From Plantago elongata (Eukaryota > Streptophyta > Magnoliopsida > Lamiales > Plantaginaceae): DNA of 40,406 nucleotides. The stretch spans positions 1-40,406 of the forward strand of contig JAYMSP010000839.1 of NCBI GenBank assembly GCA_036897095.1, written 5' to 3'. Both the position numbers and the translations under genes were made by a program. Below, in pieces: positions 32,557 through 40,406 of the stretch (position 1 is its first letter; each line of letters opens with the position of its first letter). The notes below the pieces were generated by a model that saw only the letters and a program-made list of their open reading frames with translations, had not been told where the DNA came from and ran no database searches.

Positions 32557-33205
32557 GTTTGCTAAGATTTTTCAAGTTACAGCAGCACAGCCACTCAATC
32601 CAGTAATATAACTGATCACCTAAAGCACCAAAAGATAGATTAGCATCGCAATTAATTATAAAACTAATGCAATACAATGTGGCTACAATCCCCGGCATTC
32701 TAGCACGCAATACAAAAAGCAGTAACCTCACTAATTACATTACCTCTACGCTACCAGAAGAAATTAAACCTGACCAAGGACATCACATATACAGTCACTA
32801 ACCACATTGAGGCATAACGAATTGCAAGATCACAGAAATCGTATACCAACCCTAATTAACCAAATATTGGTAAAGTAGGATCCAACCAATTTTGATTACA
32901 TCAACCAATAATATAACATATCAAAGTAAAGCAAAGGGCATCCAATGACCTAAAACATAAAATCAACGACAGAAAAACACAATTTGAAGCTTACGGAAAA
33001 AAGCAAAGGAAATCAAAATCTAAAACAGACTAGATCTGATATGAATGAACAAGATCAAAATCTGAAAAGTGACAATCACCTGAGAATATACAGATCGAGT
33101 CTGCCGCACAGCGAATCAGTTTCGTCTAGAGTTTTCCGAAATGGAATGGAGAAACAGAGCGGCGAGCTGAAATAGATTGTTGAGGTTTAGACAGAGAAAG
33201 GAAAG
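32557..33205 (-). other. 5' UTR and 5' UTR intron of HSP gene B
   Basis: UTR exon 2 is 32557..32619 after acceptor CTTTAG. UTR exon 1 ends at 33080 with donor GTGATTGTC and likely starts near 33205, so the intron is about 460 nt. The arrangement parallels copy A. Confidence 0.6.
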
Positions 33206-33230
33206 GGTTTGTGTTGAGTATTGAGGTGAG

Positions 33231-33241
33231 ATTTATATAGA
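33231..33241 (-). promoter_or_regulatory. TATA box of HSP gene B
   Basis: Minus-strand GTCTATATAAATCTCACC lies about 30 bp upstream of the inferred transcription start and about 110 bp downstream of the heat-shock-element-like block. Confidence 0.6.
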
Positions 33242-33343
33242 CAAATGAAAAACAAATAGATTGGGAAAAAGAGAGAGCTCAAAAGAAGAGTTGTATCGGG
33301 CCAATGGTCCTAGATGTGTCTAGGAGATACTCGTCTCCACTCT

Positions 33344-33360
33344 TTCTAGAAAGATCTTTT
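33344..33360 (-). promoter_or_regulatory. Heat-shock element-like block upstream of HSP gene B
   Basis: TTCTAGAAAGATCTTTT, identical to the block upstream of copy A. Outside it the two promoters share little beyond CTCCACT, so this stretch looks selectively kept. Confidence 0.65.
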
Positions 33361-33972
33361 CTTGTGTGCTTTCAAATGTATGGTATGACTACCTGTTCTG
33401 TCGTGGGCTTTCTTGACAAGGTCTTCTTGTTTATGTGAGACGAAATGTGAGGTTCGAGCCGCTTTTGTTATTTTATTAGTCATTACGTATTTATGTTGAT
33501 AAGATTAAATGGAATGACAAAATTGAAATAAACGTATTTACAATATGCAATATTCGAGCTGGAACTATAATAAAGTGAGATTTTACAAAGTATTTATTTG
33601 AGTCAAGTAAAAAGTAGTCAGATATACACCAACTCAAGAAGTAGCCAAGAAGACTCACCGGAGATCGAGCAACAGGCAAAGCTTGAAGAAGAAGAAGACG
33701 CAGCAGAGTATCAATGAACACAATCGTGGAGAGTAGAGACGTAGAAGAAGAAGAAGCGTGTGTAAGTATTTAAATGTTTAATAGAATGTTAACGTATTGG
33801 TTTAGGATTCTAATTTAGGTTACTAATTTAGTTAGTTTAATTCGAATTTAGTGCGTCATAGTTCGCGAACTCGACAACAACGGCGACTTACGGGTTCTTA
33901 ATCCACGCCCTGATGAAGTAAATTCGATGATTTAGGCATGTTTCCGATTCACGAATTACGGATTCATAGTTC
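33361..33972. other. Spacer upstream of HSP gene B
   Basis: A GAAGAAGAAGAAGACGCAGCAG tract lies near 33690 and another GAAGAAGAAGAAG near 33745. On the minus strand this reads as a short Leu-rich frame followed by a CCG|GTGAGTC donor-like site, but no gene family is recognised. CATAGTTCGCG occurs at 33857 and again at 33965. Confidence 0.4.
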
Positions 33973-33996
33973 GCGCTCTAAGAATTCTTAGAGCGC
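33973..33996. repeat. Perfect 24-nt palindrome in a CpG-rich patch
   Basis: GCGCTCTAAGAA is followed at once by its exact complement. Another GCGCTCTGGGAGCG follows at 34010, and GTTCGCGAAC, itself a palindrome, lies at 33861. The patch ends in G runs (GGGGGGTAAGGGGGGGGG, 34051-34068). Confidence 0.9.
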
Positions 33997-34069
33997 AATT
34001 TATGGCGTCATGCGCTCTGGGAGCGAGGGAGCACGTCTTCCGCGCCTTTTGGGGGGTAAGGGGGGGGGC

Positions 34070-35311
34070 TACAAATTGTTTAACTAATTATTTTTTATTT
34101 AATGAAATACATGATTCATTAATACAATTTTAAATACTAATATGCTACTTTTTAACACAATGCATATGTGCATGCAAAAGTTACTGTATATGTTTTGAAT
34201 TATAAAACCTGGCACACCCCAAAACCAAAACAAACTGGCACGACCGACCGTCCTTCATGAGCGCTCATGTCAAGACAAAGCTTGAATTTTAAGTATAGAA
34301 CAATTTGAAAGGTAATTCAAAGCAGGTAAACTGGAAATACTAATGAATGCAATTCTATAAACCTTATACATAATATAACCTTCAAACATTACAAGACTTT
34401 CACTAACACTAATAACTGTTCTAGACCGATTTGCTTCAAGTAACAACATCCTCAAAACTACAGTCACTTACTTAACTAAAAAAAATTGTGGAAGGGTGAA
34501 TCTGTAGCCGTTTTTACCTAGCTAATATGTACAATCTATTATAAAAGTAAAATAAACTATAAAATTGAATTAAAATAAAAGTACGAATTGTTACAATATC
34601 TCTATTGAATGTATATACAAGTAGAAATATGAAACATGCACGCGTTTACTAATATTCTTGCATTTTACACGATCAATCGAGCTTTTTTATAACAACGCAT
34701 GCATGTTAATCACTCAAAACTGAGCCGGGCTTGTACACTATGAAGCTCGTGTTGTCCAATTTCGAGCTCGAGCCGAGTTACAATCGAGATTATATGAAAA
34801 TATTTCAGATATACAAATTGCTCTATGACTTTAAAAAATTACTATGGTTCTAGGTTCACTTCTTTGATAAGAAGAAAATTTTCTTATTACAATTTTTTTC
34901 CCTAAAAGAATAAGAATTAACATAGCATAATTCAACTATTGTATTATATAATTCACTTTCCACTATTTTTAAATTCACATTTGACAAAATGTGATATACA
35001 TTTATATTGTCAAATAAGAAAAATGATTTAGAATATTGCATGCAGTCCCACGTGTGAGTGTCACGGGTACTTGTATATCCATAATTACTCGAAAAACAAA
35101 AACAGTAAAGAACGAAATTAGTTCACTCTGGAATGGCACCACTGACTCCTCGTGTTCTACATGGATTGACTTATCATAGTCCATAATTCCCCCGCAAAAC
35201 CACCACTAGATCCACAAATGCCAGTAATATAAACCTGTAATACTTCCTATTATTCAAATCCATGAAACGAAATAACAGCTCCTCCATAAATCCCCAATTC
35301 ACTCTCATGTT
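34070..35311. other. AT-rich spacer, no gene seen
   Basis: No credible ORF. GAGCTCGAGCCGAGTT near 34760 resembles GCTCGGCTC-type strings near 28600 and is common in plant dispersed repeats. Nothing else is identified. Confidence 0.4.
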
Positions 35312-35505
35312 ATGCTCTACACGTGCCTCCATTATCTCCTCCGATCCATCGACATCCTAAAGTCCTTGTACGGACTCGTTGAGTACGTCAACAATGCAAT
35401 AAAATCGTCTCACCCTTCACCTCCTCTTCCACTAGGTCCTCAAAGGAGGAGGTAGAAGTACGCTTTATTGGTGATGAATTGGAAGGAGAAGGCGAATCGG
35501 AGTGA
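35312..35505 (+). pseudogene. Possible frame-broken small ORF
   Basis: A frame from ATG at 35312 reads MLYTCLHYLLRSIDILKSL, then GLVEYVNNAIKSSH, and stops at 35453. Near 35412 a one-base shift would enter a frame reading SSSTRSSKEEVEVRFIGDE and stopping at 35503. Both halves look coding-like in composition, hydrophobic/basic then acidic, so this may be a small gene with a frameshift. I do not recognise the product. It could equally be chance. Confidence 0.25.
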
Positions 35506-35968
35506 AATGACATTGATTTAGCGTTTATGTTTTTATTTGAAATGTCATGATTTATGTATTCATCCTGATAGAGTGATCGGAAATTTTCAGGTCCACATCG
35601 GAGAGTGTTACACCATTGTCTTGCTTAGGTTTGGCGGTGGTTTTGGTTGATAATGACGGTGTTTTGGTACGCTTGCATTTGCGTAAACGGAAGTGGAGAT
35701 CTCTATTTGAGTTTTTGATTGTTGAGAGGCATTGTTGGAGCATTTTATTTATATATGCTTTTTCTTTTTTTTTTCTTCTTTTTTCATGAGTAGAATCCAA
35801 GTCTATTTTATATTGTCAGGTTAATGACCTGAGGTAGAACATTTATTAAATTCAGAATTGATTACGGTGTTTTAAGATATTAATTATAGGTAGATGAGAT
35901 ATTTGATATTAATGACTTAATTTAATGCATGTTTCTTGTAAAGTGTTTTTATTGCTATTAAATGACAT
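35506..35968. other. Spacer with an unassigned minus-strand frame
   Basis: A minus-strand frame at 35552..35800 encodes a Lys/Thr-rich peptide with MLQQCLSTIKNSN and RKCKRTKTPSLSTKTTAK. It has no recognised domain or clear promoter, so I do not call it a gene. Confidence 0.3.
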
Positions 35969-36128
35969 AGGGGTTGTTTGGGCAAGTATTTAAATCGGTT
36001 CATTTGGCTCGATGAACATTGATTTGGCTTAAAATACACTTCAAATACCCCTATTTCAATTTCATTCCAAACACAATTCACCAAAATACATCCAAATGCT
36101 CATTCAAATTCTATACCAATCAGCTCCA
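35969..36128. mobile_element. Small hAT-like MITE
   Basis: It starts GGGGTTGTTTGGGCAAG and ends CAAATTCTATACCAATCAGCTCC; inverted, the end is GGAGCTGATTGGTATAG, an imperfect terminal repeat. It shares the GGTATAGAATTTGA core with copies near 9361 and 27450. Non-coding. Confidence 0.5.
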
Positions 36129-36304
36129 TAAATTTCTTTCATGAAAGATCCAAAACCGTTTGATAGCATCCCTAAATGATAGTCGCAAACAATTAAACAA
36201 GTCCTTGGAGTTTCAATTTTGTTGGTTATTTACATATCTTAATAAGTTTATAAATTCCTGAAACTTGACAGGGCCATAATTTAGTGAAAGAAAGGATGAA
36301 AAAT

Positions 36305-36474
36305 CTCTCCCCCATTGTATAGTGGCCCACTGTATACACTATCGCTCAACTTTAATTATTATTTATATTATTTTATTATTCTTTTACTACTTTATCACCA
36401 TCTTTCCTACTTTATTCAATTTTTCTTAATACTTGTGTCAGTCCCGCAGAAAGATGAATTCGGGACGGAGGGAG
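36305..36474. mobile_element. Stowaway-like MITE with one well-kept end
   Basis: The right end is CGGGACGGAGGGAG followed by TA, a textbook Stowaway terminus. The left end (CTCTCCCCCATTGTATAGTGG) is decayed but lies at the expected distance. AT-rich interior, no ORF. Confidence 0.6.
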
Positions 36475-36807
36475 TATTTTTTAGTTGCAAACTATGCAAC
36501 ATCTGTGTAAAGATAAGATTTTTTTGCGTTGTGTTCAAAGTAGCTTCATTTCATAGAAAAATATATAATTTGTGGGACTGAATGAAAAATGTATAATGTT
36601 TGCATAACAAATGAAGTAATATTTTATGTCAGACGATTTTTGACCTTGTTCAAAAGACGCAACCAACTGTGCATCGTAAGACATATCACCTCATAGATGC
36701 GAGAAAAAAAATAGTACTTGGATATAAATTTTAATTATAACATTACATGGTGGTTACTATAGAGTTTATGAATTACTTATTTCTTTCTAACGACACATAA
36801 TGAACAC
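36475..36807. other. 3' flank of the defensin gene
   Basis: AT-rich. It probably holds the defensin 3' UTR. No gene or repeat is recognised. Confidence 0.5.
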
Positions 36808-37225
36808 TTAAACACTTGGTGAAGGGTCTTCTTGAGGTGGTACATCACCACTTGGAGAGTTTTCACCAGACTTAGTAGGAGGCGGCGTGTGATGTTTTAC
36901 ACCACAATCCTTCGTGCACTTACACTTTCGTGAAAAATGCGAGCATTTTCCATGTTTAAACCCTTCTTGTTTGCAAATCCTATTGCAATTGTAGTGATCA
37001 GAACCAATGGTGCATAGACCCTTGAAATTTTCACTTTGTGTTTCACAAGTTGATGCTTTAGCTGGTCCAATCGTCATAACATCTACACTTAAGAAGAATT
37101 AAAAAGATTGAAAAGTAAATGTAAATTTTTAATTTATATGTTAGTAAATATAAACAATATGTTTAACTAAACATACCAAATGCCAAGAGAAGGAGAAATA
37201 TCGTAAAGGCAAACTTTGAGGCCAT
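36808..37225 (-). CDS. Plant defensin with Pro-rich C-terminal extension, 2 exons
   Basis: Exons 37225..37177 and 37082..36808 encode 107 residues. The intron (94 nt, GT-AG) lies inside the signal peptide, the standard place in plant defensin genes. Exon 1 gives MASKFAFTIFLLLLAF, and cleavage is likely after PAKA (residue 26). The mature domain has eight cysteines at 29, 40, 49, 53, 63, 70, 72 and 76, in the cysteine-stabilised alpha-beta order, with a gamma-core at HGKCSHFSRKC. After Cys76 a tail of about 31 residues, rich in Pro, Ser and acidic residues (HHTPPPTKSGE, PPQEDPSPSV), resembles either the acidic C-terminal prodomain of class II defensins or the Pro-rich tails of pollen defensin-like allergens. 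The protein is secreted; an antimicrobial role is inferred from the family. Confidence 0.88.
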
Positions 37226-37267
37226 ACTAACAAATTGTGTTGGTTGGAAATTGATATCGACCACTAT

Positions 37268-37290
37268 TTGGTATATGTATATATATATAT
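37268..37290 (-). promoter_or_regulatory. TATA-rich core promoter of the defensin gene
   Basis: Minus-strand TCAAATATATATATATACAT lies about 45-65 bp upstream of the ATG, close to the expected TATA position. Its simple (TA)n nature makes the exact site uncertain. Confidence 0.45.
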
Positions 37291-38425
37291 TTGATAGAAG
37301 TATGTACTTAAATTAAAATTAAATTCACAATCACCCATGATTGTCGTTCTTATTATATGGAAAATTTCATTTACAAATATTGTCCATATTTTTTGTTCAA
37401 TATCATTACCATTTAATATTGTTAGTTGATTGGTTCGAAATTATATATATTGTAAATTACTTTACTCAACATACAAATTAATATTTTACTATAGAAAATC
37501 ATTTAAAGTCAATTTCAATTTTTCTAAAGATATTAATAGTCAATTCCCTATGACTGTCAACCAGAAAAATAACTAGGCAAAAGTATAATAAACCTGATCT
37601 GAATAGACTACAACCAATAATGACTTTCAATATATCATAATCCATCCATATATATTAAGGAGAGTTGCTATTCAAGCAAATTGATATGCTAGAGTTTTAA
37701 GAAATTCTAGGTGGCACTACAACCACACCATTTTACCTTGATAATTAATGCAATGAATGGAAATGCAAGAGTTAAAATTGCTTAATAAATGTAGTCCTAA
37801 ACTTGATGCTGTTGACCCGTGATCATTCAGTCATATTGTAAAGTGGGTAATATAAAATTTTAACTTCTTTTTAAGTTTATAGATATATTTTATTATTTTT
37901 TTAAAAATAACTATGTTCAAATTATTATTTTTATAATTTTATAATTTAGTACTAGAAAATTAACACACTGTACTCGCGTATGAACTTTTATCTTAATATT
38001 TTTTTGTTAATTATTATATTAATATATAACGATTAATTACATTTTAGTAATGCAATATGGACAAAAATGTGCCAAACAACAAATTAAATACGAACAAAAT
38101 CTTCATCTAATTATAGAAAATTGATGTCATGTTGAACCGACGAAAGGTCAGTCCATAAAATTAGAAGATTCTGTAAATTTGAATTGTAGTTTTGATGATT
38201 GAGCAATAAATCATATTGTTTGATCAAATATAGATCAGGTCGACTTTGCGTACAAAACAGTTGCAAGATTTAATATGATGAACATAAGAGCGATATTATC
38301 AACCAAGAGATACTTGAAGTCAAGACCATTAGAGAAGGCAATGTATCAACATAACCATTCTAGTTATAGTAAGAACCATATTCATCACTTCCTGCAAAAT
38401 TAAAATTAAGAACATTTCAAAAGTT
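37291..38425. other. AT-rich spacer
   Basis: No credible gene, RNA or element ends. Long A/T runs near 37860-38040. DNA from about 38200 onward may already belong to the decayed Helitron. Confidence 0.4.
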
Positions 38426-38506
38426 GTGCTAAACATTTATGTTACGGTGTACTCACATGTAAGGATTCCAGTTCCTCTTGGAGTGGAATATAAGATTCCA
38501 ATTGCT

Positions 38507-39707
38507 CAGAAGCGTATTGACGAGTTGCTCGATGATTATACATATCAACTCAGAAGGACTGATAATGAATATGTGCCTGAATCATCTAGTACAAGAAATC
38601 GAAACAATGCAATTAGATCCAGATGTGAAAATCTTGATCAAAATGCAAGGAGAAGGAAAGGAATCGAAATCATAGGTGATTTCAGTTTAACTCGAACCAT
38701 TTACTAATAGATATTTCATAGTATTAATTTACTGCATCACGCTTTACAACTTATAATGACATAGGCAACCCAAAATTCCATGTTCCTACTGTGGAGCTAT
38801 GATGTGGTTCGAGGAGAAACTAAATAATACACATGCCAATGAACCTAAGTTATCAAAGTGTTGTGGTCGTGGTAAAATACAACTTCCACGTCTTGAGCAA
38901 CCTTCGCGTCTATTGACTGATCTTCTAGCTGATAGACCCAATTAAGAGTTGCAATTTATTGGAGCACATTCGTGCGTATAACATGATGTATGTATTCACT
39001 TCTATGGATGGCTATCAAGATACCTATACATATAAATTTGGTGGACAAAACTACCATCGTATTGGTAATTTGTTGCCTCCACAAGGTGAATCTCCTAGGT
39101 TTTCACAACTATACATGTTATGTGGGGAAGATGAAACTAAAGAGAGGATGGATATTGTGAGGTATGTCAATTGTTACAATTGAATATTATATATATACAT
39201 GTTGAGTAAAATTCCAAACATGTTCTAATCAATTGATATCGGTAACATAGGTCAAGAAACCCTGCTACAGTTGATGCTTTCGTCGTGACCGCACTTAGAG
39301 GAATGATTGACCAACACAACCCAATAGCAAAGAATTTTCGTATAGCCGAGCGATTTAAAGCTAACGGTGACCAAGATGTCAAGCTTTGTTTGATGGTCGT
39401 ATGTATAACCTTAATTTGTATTTTCCTTAATTTGTTTAATAAAATACCTTTCCATTTTCAGTCTTGGTTTATATTAAAACACTTCATTTTATGGGAAAAT
39501 TAATTTTGTTATCCCTTAAAGTTTACCTAATTAAAAATTTCACTCTTAATTTAAAAACAATTACAGTCAAGTTCAGAAGCGTATTGACGAGTTGCTCGAT
39601 GATTATACATATCAACTCAAAAGGACTGACAATGAATATGTGCCTGAAATCATCTAGTCCAAGAAATTGAAACAATGGAATTAGATCCAAACGTGAAAAG
39701 CTTGATC
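38507..39707 (+). repeat. Direct repeat pair of about 133 bp (38507..38639 and 39574..39707)
   Basis: Both copies begin CAGAAGCGTATTGACGAG and end CTTGATC, with about ten differences and one or two single-base indels. Copy 1 keeps an open frame (QKRIDELLDDYTYQLRRTDN); copy 2 is frame-shifted. They flank the Helitron fragment, and copy 2 stops where the CACTA element begins. Confidence 0.85.
38766..39399 (+). pseudogene. Helitron replicase/helicase N-terminal region, decayed
   Basis: Three blocks of the Helitron-like N-terminal domain of plant Rep/helicase proteins can be read. Block 1 (38766..38942) has CSYCGAMMWFEEKL, KCCGRGKIQLPRL and LLTDLLAD, the zinc-binding region. Block 2 (about 38959..39161) has HIRAYNMMYVFTSMDGYQD, GQNYHRIGNLLPPQGE and RFSQLYML. 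Block 3 (about 39250..39396) has VDAFVVTALRGMIDQHNPIAK and FRIAERF. Blocks 1 and 2 are separated by a TAA (38943-38945) and a frameshift. Blocks 2 and 3 are joined across an 88-bp gap with GT-AG borders. The Rep catalytic HUH motif and the helicase are absent, so this is a non-autonomous fragment. Confidence 0.75.
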
Positions 39708-39734
39708 GACACTATAAGAAAACAACGTTTTAGT

Positions 39735-40050
39735 AACCAAATTTCTAACGGAAATTGAGGTTTCTAACGGAAAAAAATTGTGAGAAACAAGTCGTCAGAA
39801 ACAATTTCTAACGGAACTTTTTTTCCGTTAGAAATTTCTAACGGAATAGAAGATTCTGTAGAAAATACGGTTCCGGTTCAAACCAGAACCGGCCATAGTT
39901 TCTAACAGAATGTTCATATTCCGTTAGAAACTTTGTAACGGAATGGCCAAATTCCATTAGAATCTTTGTAACGGAAAAGTTTCTAACGGAATGTTCACAT
40001 TCCGTTAGAAAGTTTTCTAACGGAATGGCCAAATTCCGTTAGAAATTGTG
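39735..40050. repeat. CACTA subterminal repeat array
   Basis: TTTCTAACGGAAT-type 12-13-mers alternate with their complements. Several are paired as palindromes (for example 39803..39846 and 39979..40012). Two longer units share AACGGAATGGCCAAATTCC. The array can form strong hairpins. Confidence 0.85.
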
Positions 40051-40192
40051 TATTTAAAAAAAAAATTAATTTGCAAATATTTTTTTTAATTACAAATATA
40101 ATTTATATATACGGAAATTTAAAAGCACACAATTTTAATGGCACAAATATAATTATAATTTATATATATATATATATCGTATAAAATTATCC

Positions 40193-40280
40193 GTACATCA
40201 AAAAAATCTACGAACTAGAGGGTGGTGGATTATCTGTACATCAAATAAAACCTACGAACTACCGGGTGGTGGGGGCGGAG
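40193..40280 (+). repeat. Tandem duplication of about 45 bp at the 3' end of the CACTA gene
   Basis: GTACATCAAAAAAATCTACG continuing to CTAGAGGGTGGTGGATT is repeated as GTACATCAAATAAAACCTACG continuing to CTACCGGGTGGTGGGG. The second copy contains the stop codon of the gene. Confidence 0.75.
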
Positions 40281-40404
40281 TGTATGTGGTCATAAATTGC
40301 TGGAACTGCTCCAACATCTTTGCCTGCGAATGTAGCTGCTCTCGCATCTGTCTCGACTCCTGCTCCTGATTCTGTAGCTGCTCTCGCAGCAATCTCGACT
40401 CCTC
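40252..40404 (-). CDS. C-terminus of CACTA (En/Spm-type) transposase-family protein, partial
   Basis: Fifty codons and a TAG remain open to the window edge. The peptide reads LLREQLQNQEQESRQMREQL, then HSQAKMLEQFQQFM, then TYTPPPPPGSS. This Gln/Glu/Arg-rich coiled coil ending in a proline run is the usual C-terminus of plant Ptta/En-Spm 'transposase 24' proteins (the DNA-binding accessory protein of CACTA elements). Its gene ends about 540 bp inside the CACTA terminus. The catalytic transposase is not in the window, so autonomy cannot be judged. Confidence 0.65.
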   Translation of the reverse strand, partial: EESRLLREQLQNQEQESRQMREQLHSQAKMLEQFQQFMTTYTPPPPPGSS

Positions 40405-40406
40405 CT

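Larger units (their letters stand above)
39710..40406. mobile_element. CACTA (En/Spm) transposon terminus, truncated by window end
   Basis: It begins CACTATAAGAAAACAACG, the diagnostic CACTA terminal motif. From 39735 to 40050 the subterminal region is packed with TTTCTAACGGAA and its inverse TTCCGTTAGAAA, about a dozen copies in both orientations, as expected of transposase-binding subterminal repeats. A transposase-family gene end follows on the minus strand. The other terminus lies outside the window, so target duplication cannot be checked. Confidence 0.85.

Noticed and set aside
1-40406. CRISPR array, bacterial operon or viral genome
   Set aside because: No spaced direct-repeat array is present. 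The genes have spliceosomal introns and plant families, and the repeats are plant transposon types.

Overview
This window is nuclear DNA of a flowering plant. It is AT-rich. Genes are split by GT-AG introns and lie on both strands, and the space between them is filled with MITEs, foldback repeats, microsatellites and transposon remnants. The gene families and the Stowaway-type MITE ends fit a eudicot, perhaps an asterid such as Lamiales. The lineage is an inference and is weakly held. All exon joins were worked out by hand from splice signals, reading phase and remembered family lengths; no database search was run.

Layout. Positions 1-2798 (+) hold a complete SYS1 Golgi-trafficking gene in three exons with a Stowaway-like MITE in intron 2. 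Positions 4008-5362 (+) hold a dienelactone-hydrolase-like gene with good splice sites but three disabling lesions, so it reads as a young pseudogene. Positions 5680-6588 (-) encode a secreted protein with two copies of a six-cysteine prolamin-like motif joined by a proline-rich linker. Positions 7141-9046 form a 1.9-kb foldback element with arms of over 900 bp.

Positions 9960-17700 (-) and 28141-33205 (-) are two tandem copies of an HSP110-class heat-shock protein gene (HSP70-14/15 type). Each has nine coding exons of identical sizes, encodes 855 residues, has a 5' UTR intron, and carries a shared heat-shock-element-like block upstream. Copy A has larger introns with MITE and microsatellite insertions. 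Between them lies a repeat-dense spacer with a 450-bp inverted repeat 5.2 kb apart, a second foldback, a nested MITE and a possible tRNA-derived SINE, followed by an intronless PP2C phosphatase gene (25483-26256, +).

Downstream of copy B are a CpG-rich patch with a 24-nt perfect palindrome, a possible frame-broken small ORF, two MITEs, a two-exon defensin with a proline-rich tail (36808-37225, -), a decayed Helitron replicase fragment (38766-39399, +), and one terminus of a CACTA (En/Spm) transposon (39710 to the window end) with the 3' end of its transposase-like gene.

The genes do not form a pathway. The functional theme is proteostasis (the HSP110 pair) beside unrelated trafficking, signalling and secreted-peptide genes. 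Much of the remaining structure comes from inverted duplication. No clearly unprecedented system was found. The best leads are the two-headed cysteine protein, the giant foldback with convergent TATA motifs, and a coding-like exon conserved in both arms of the 5-kb inverted repeat.
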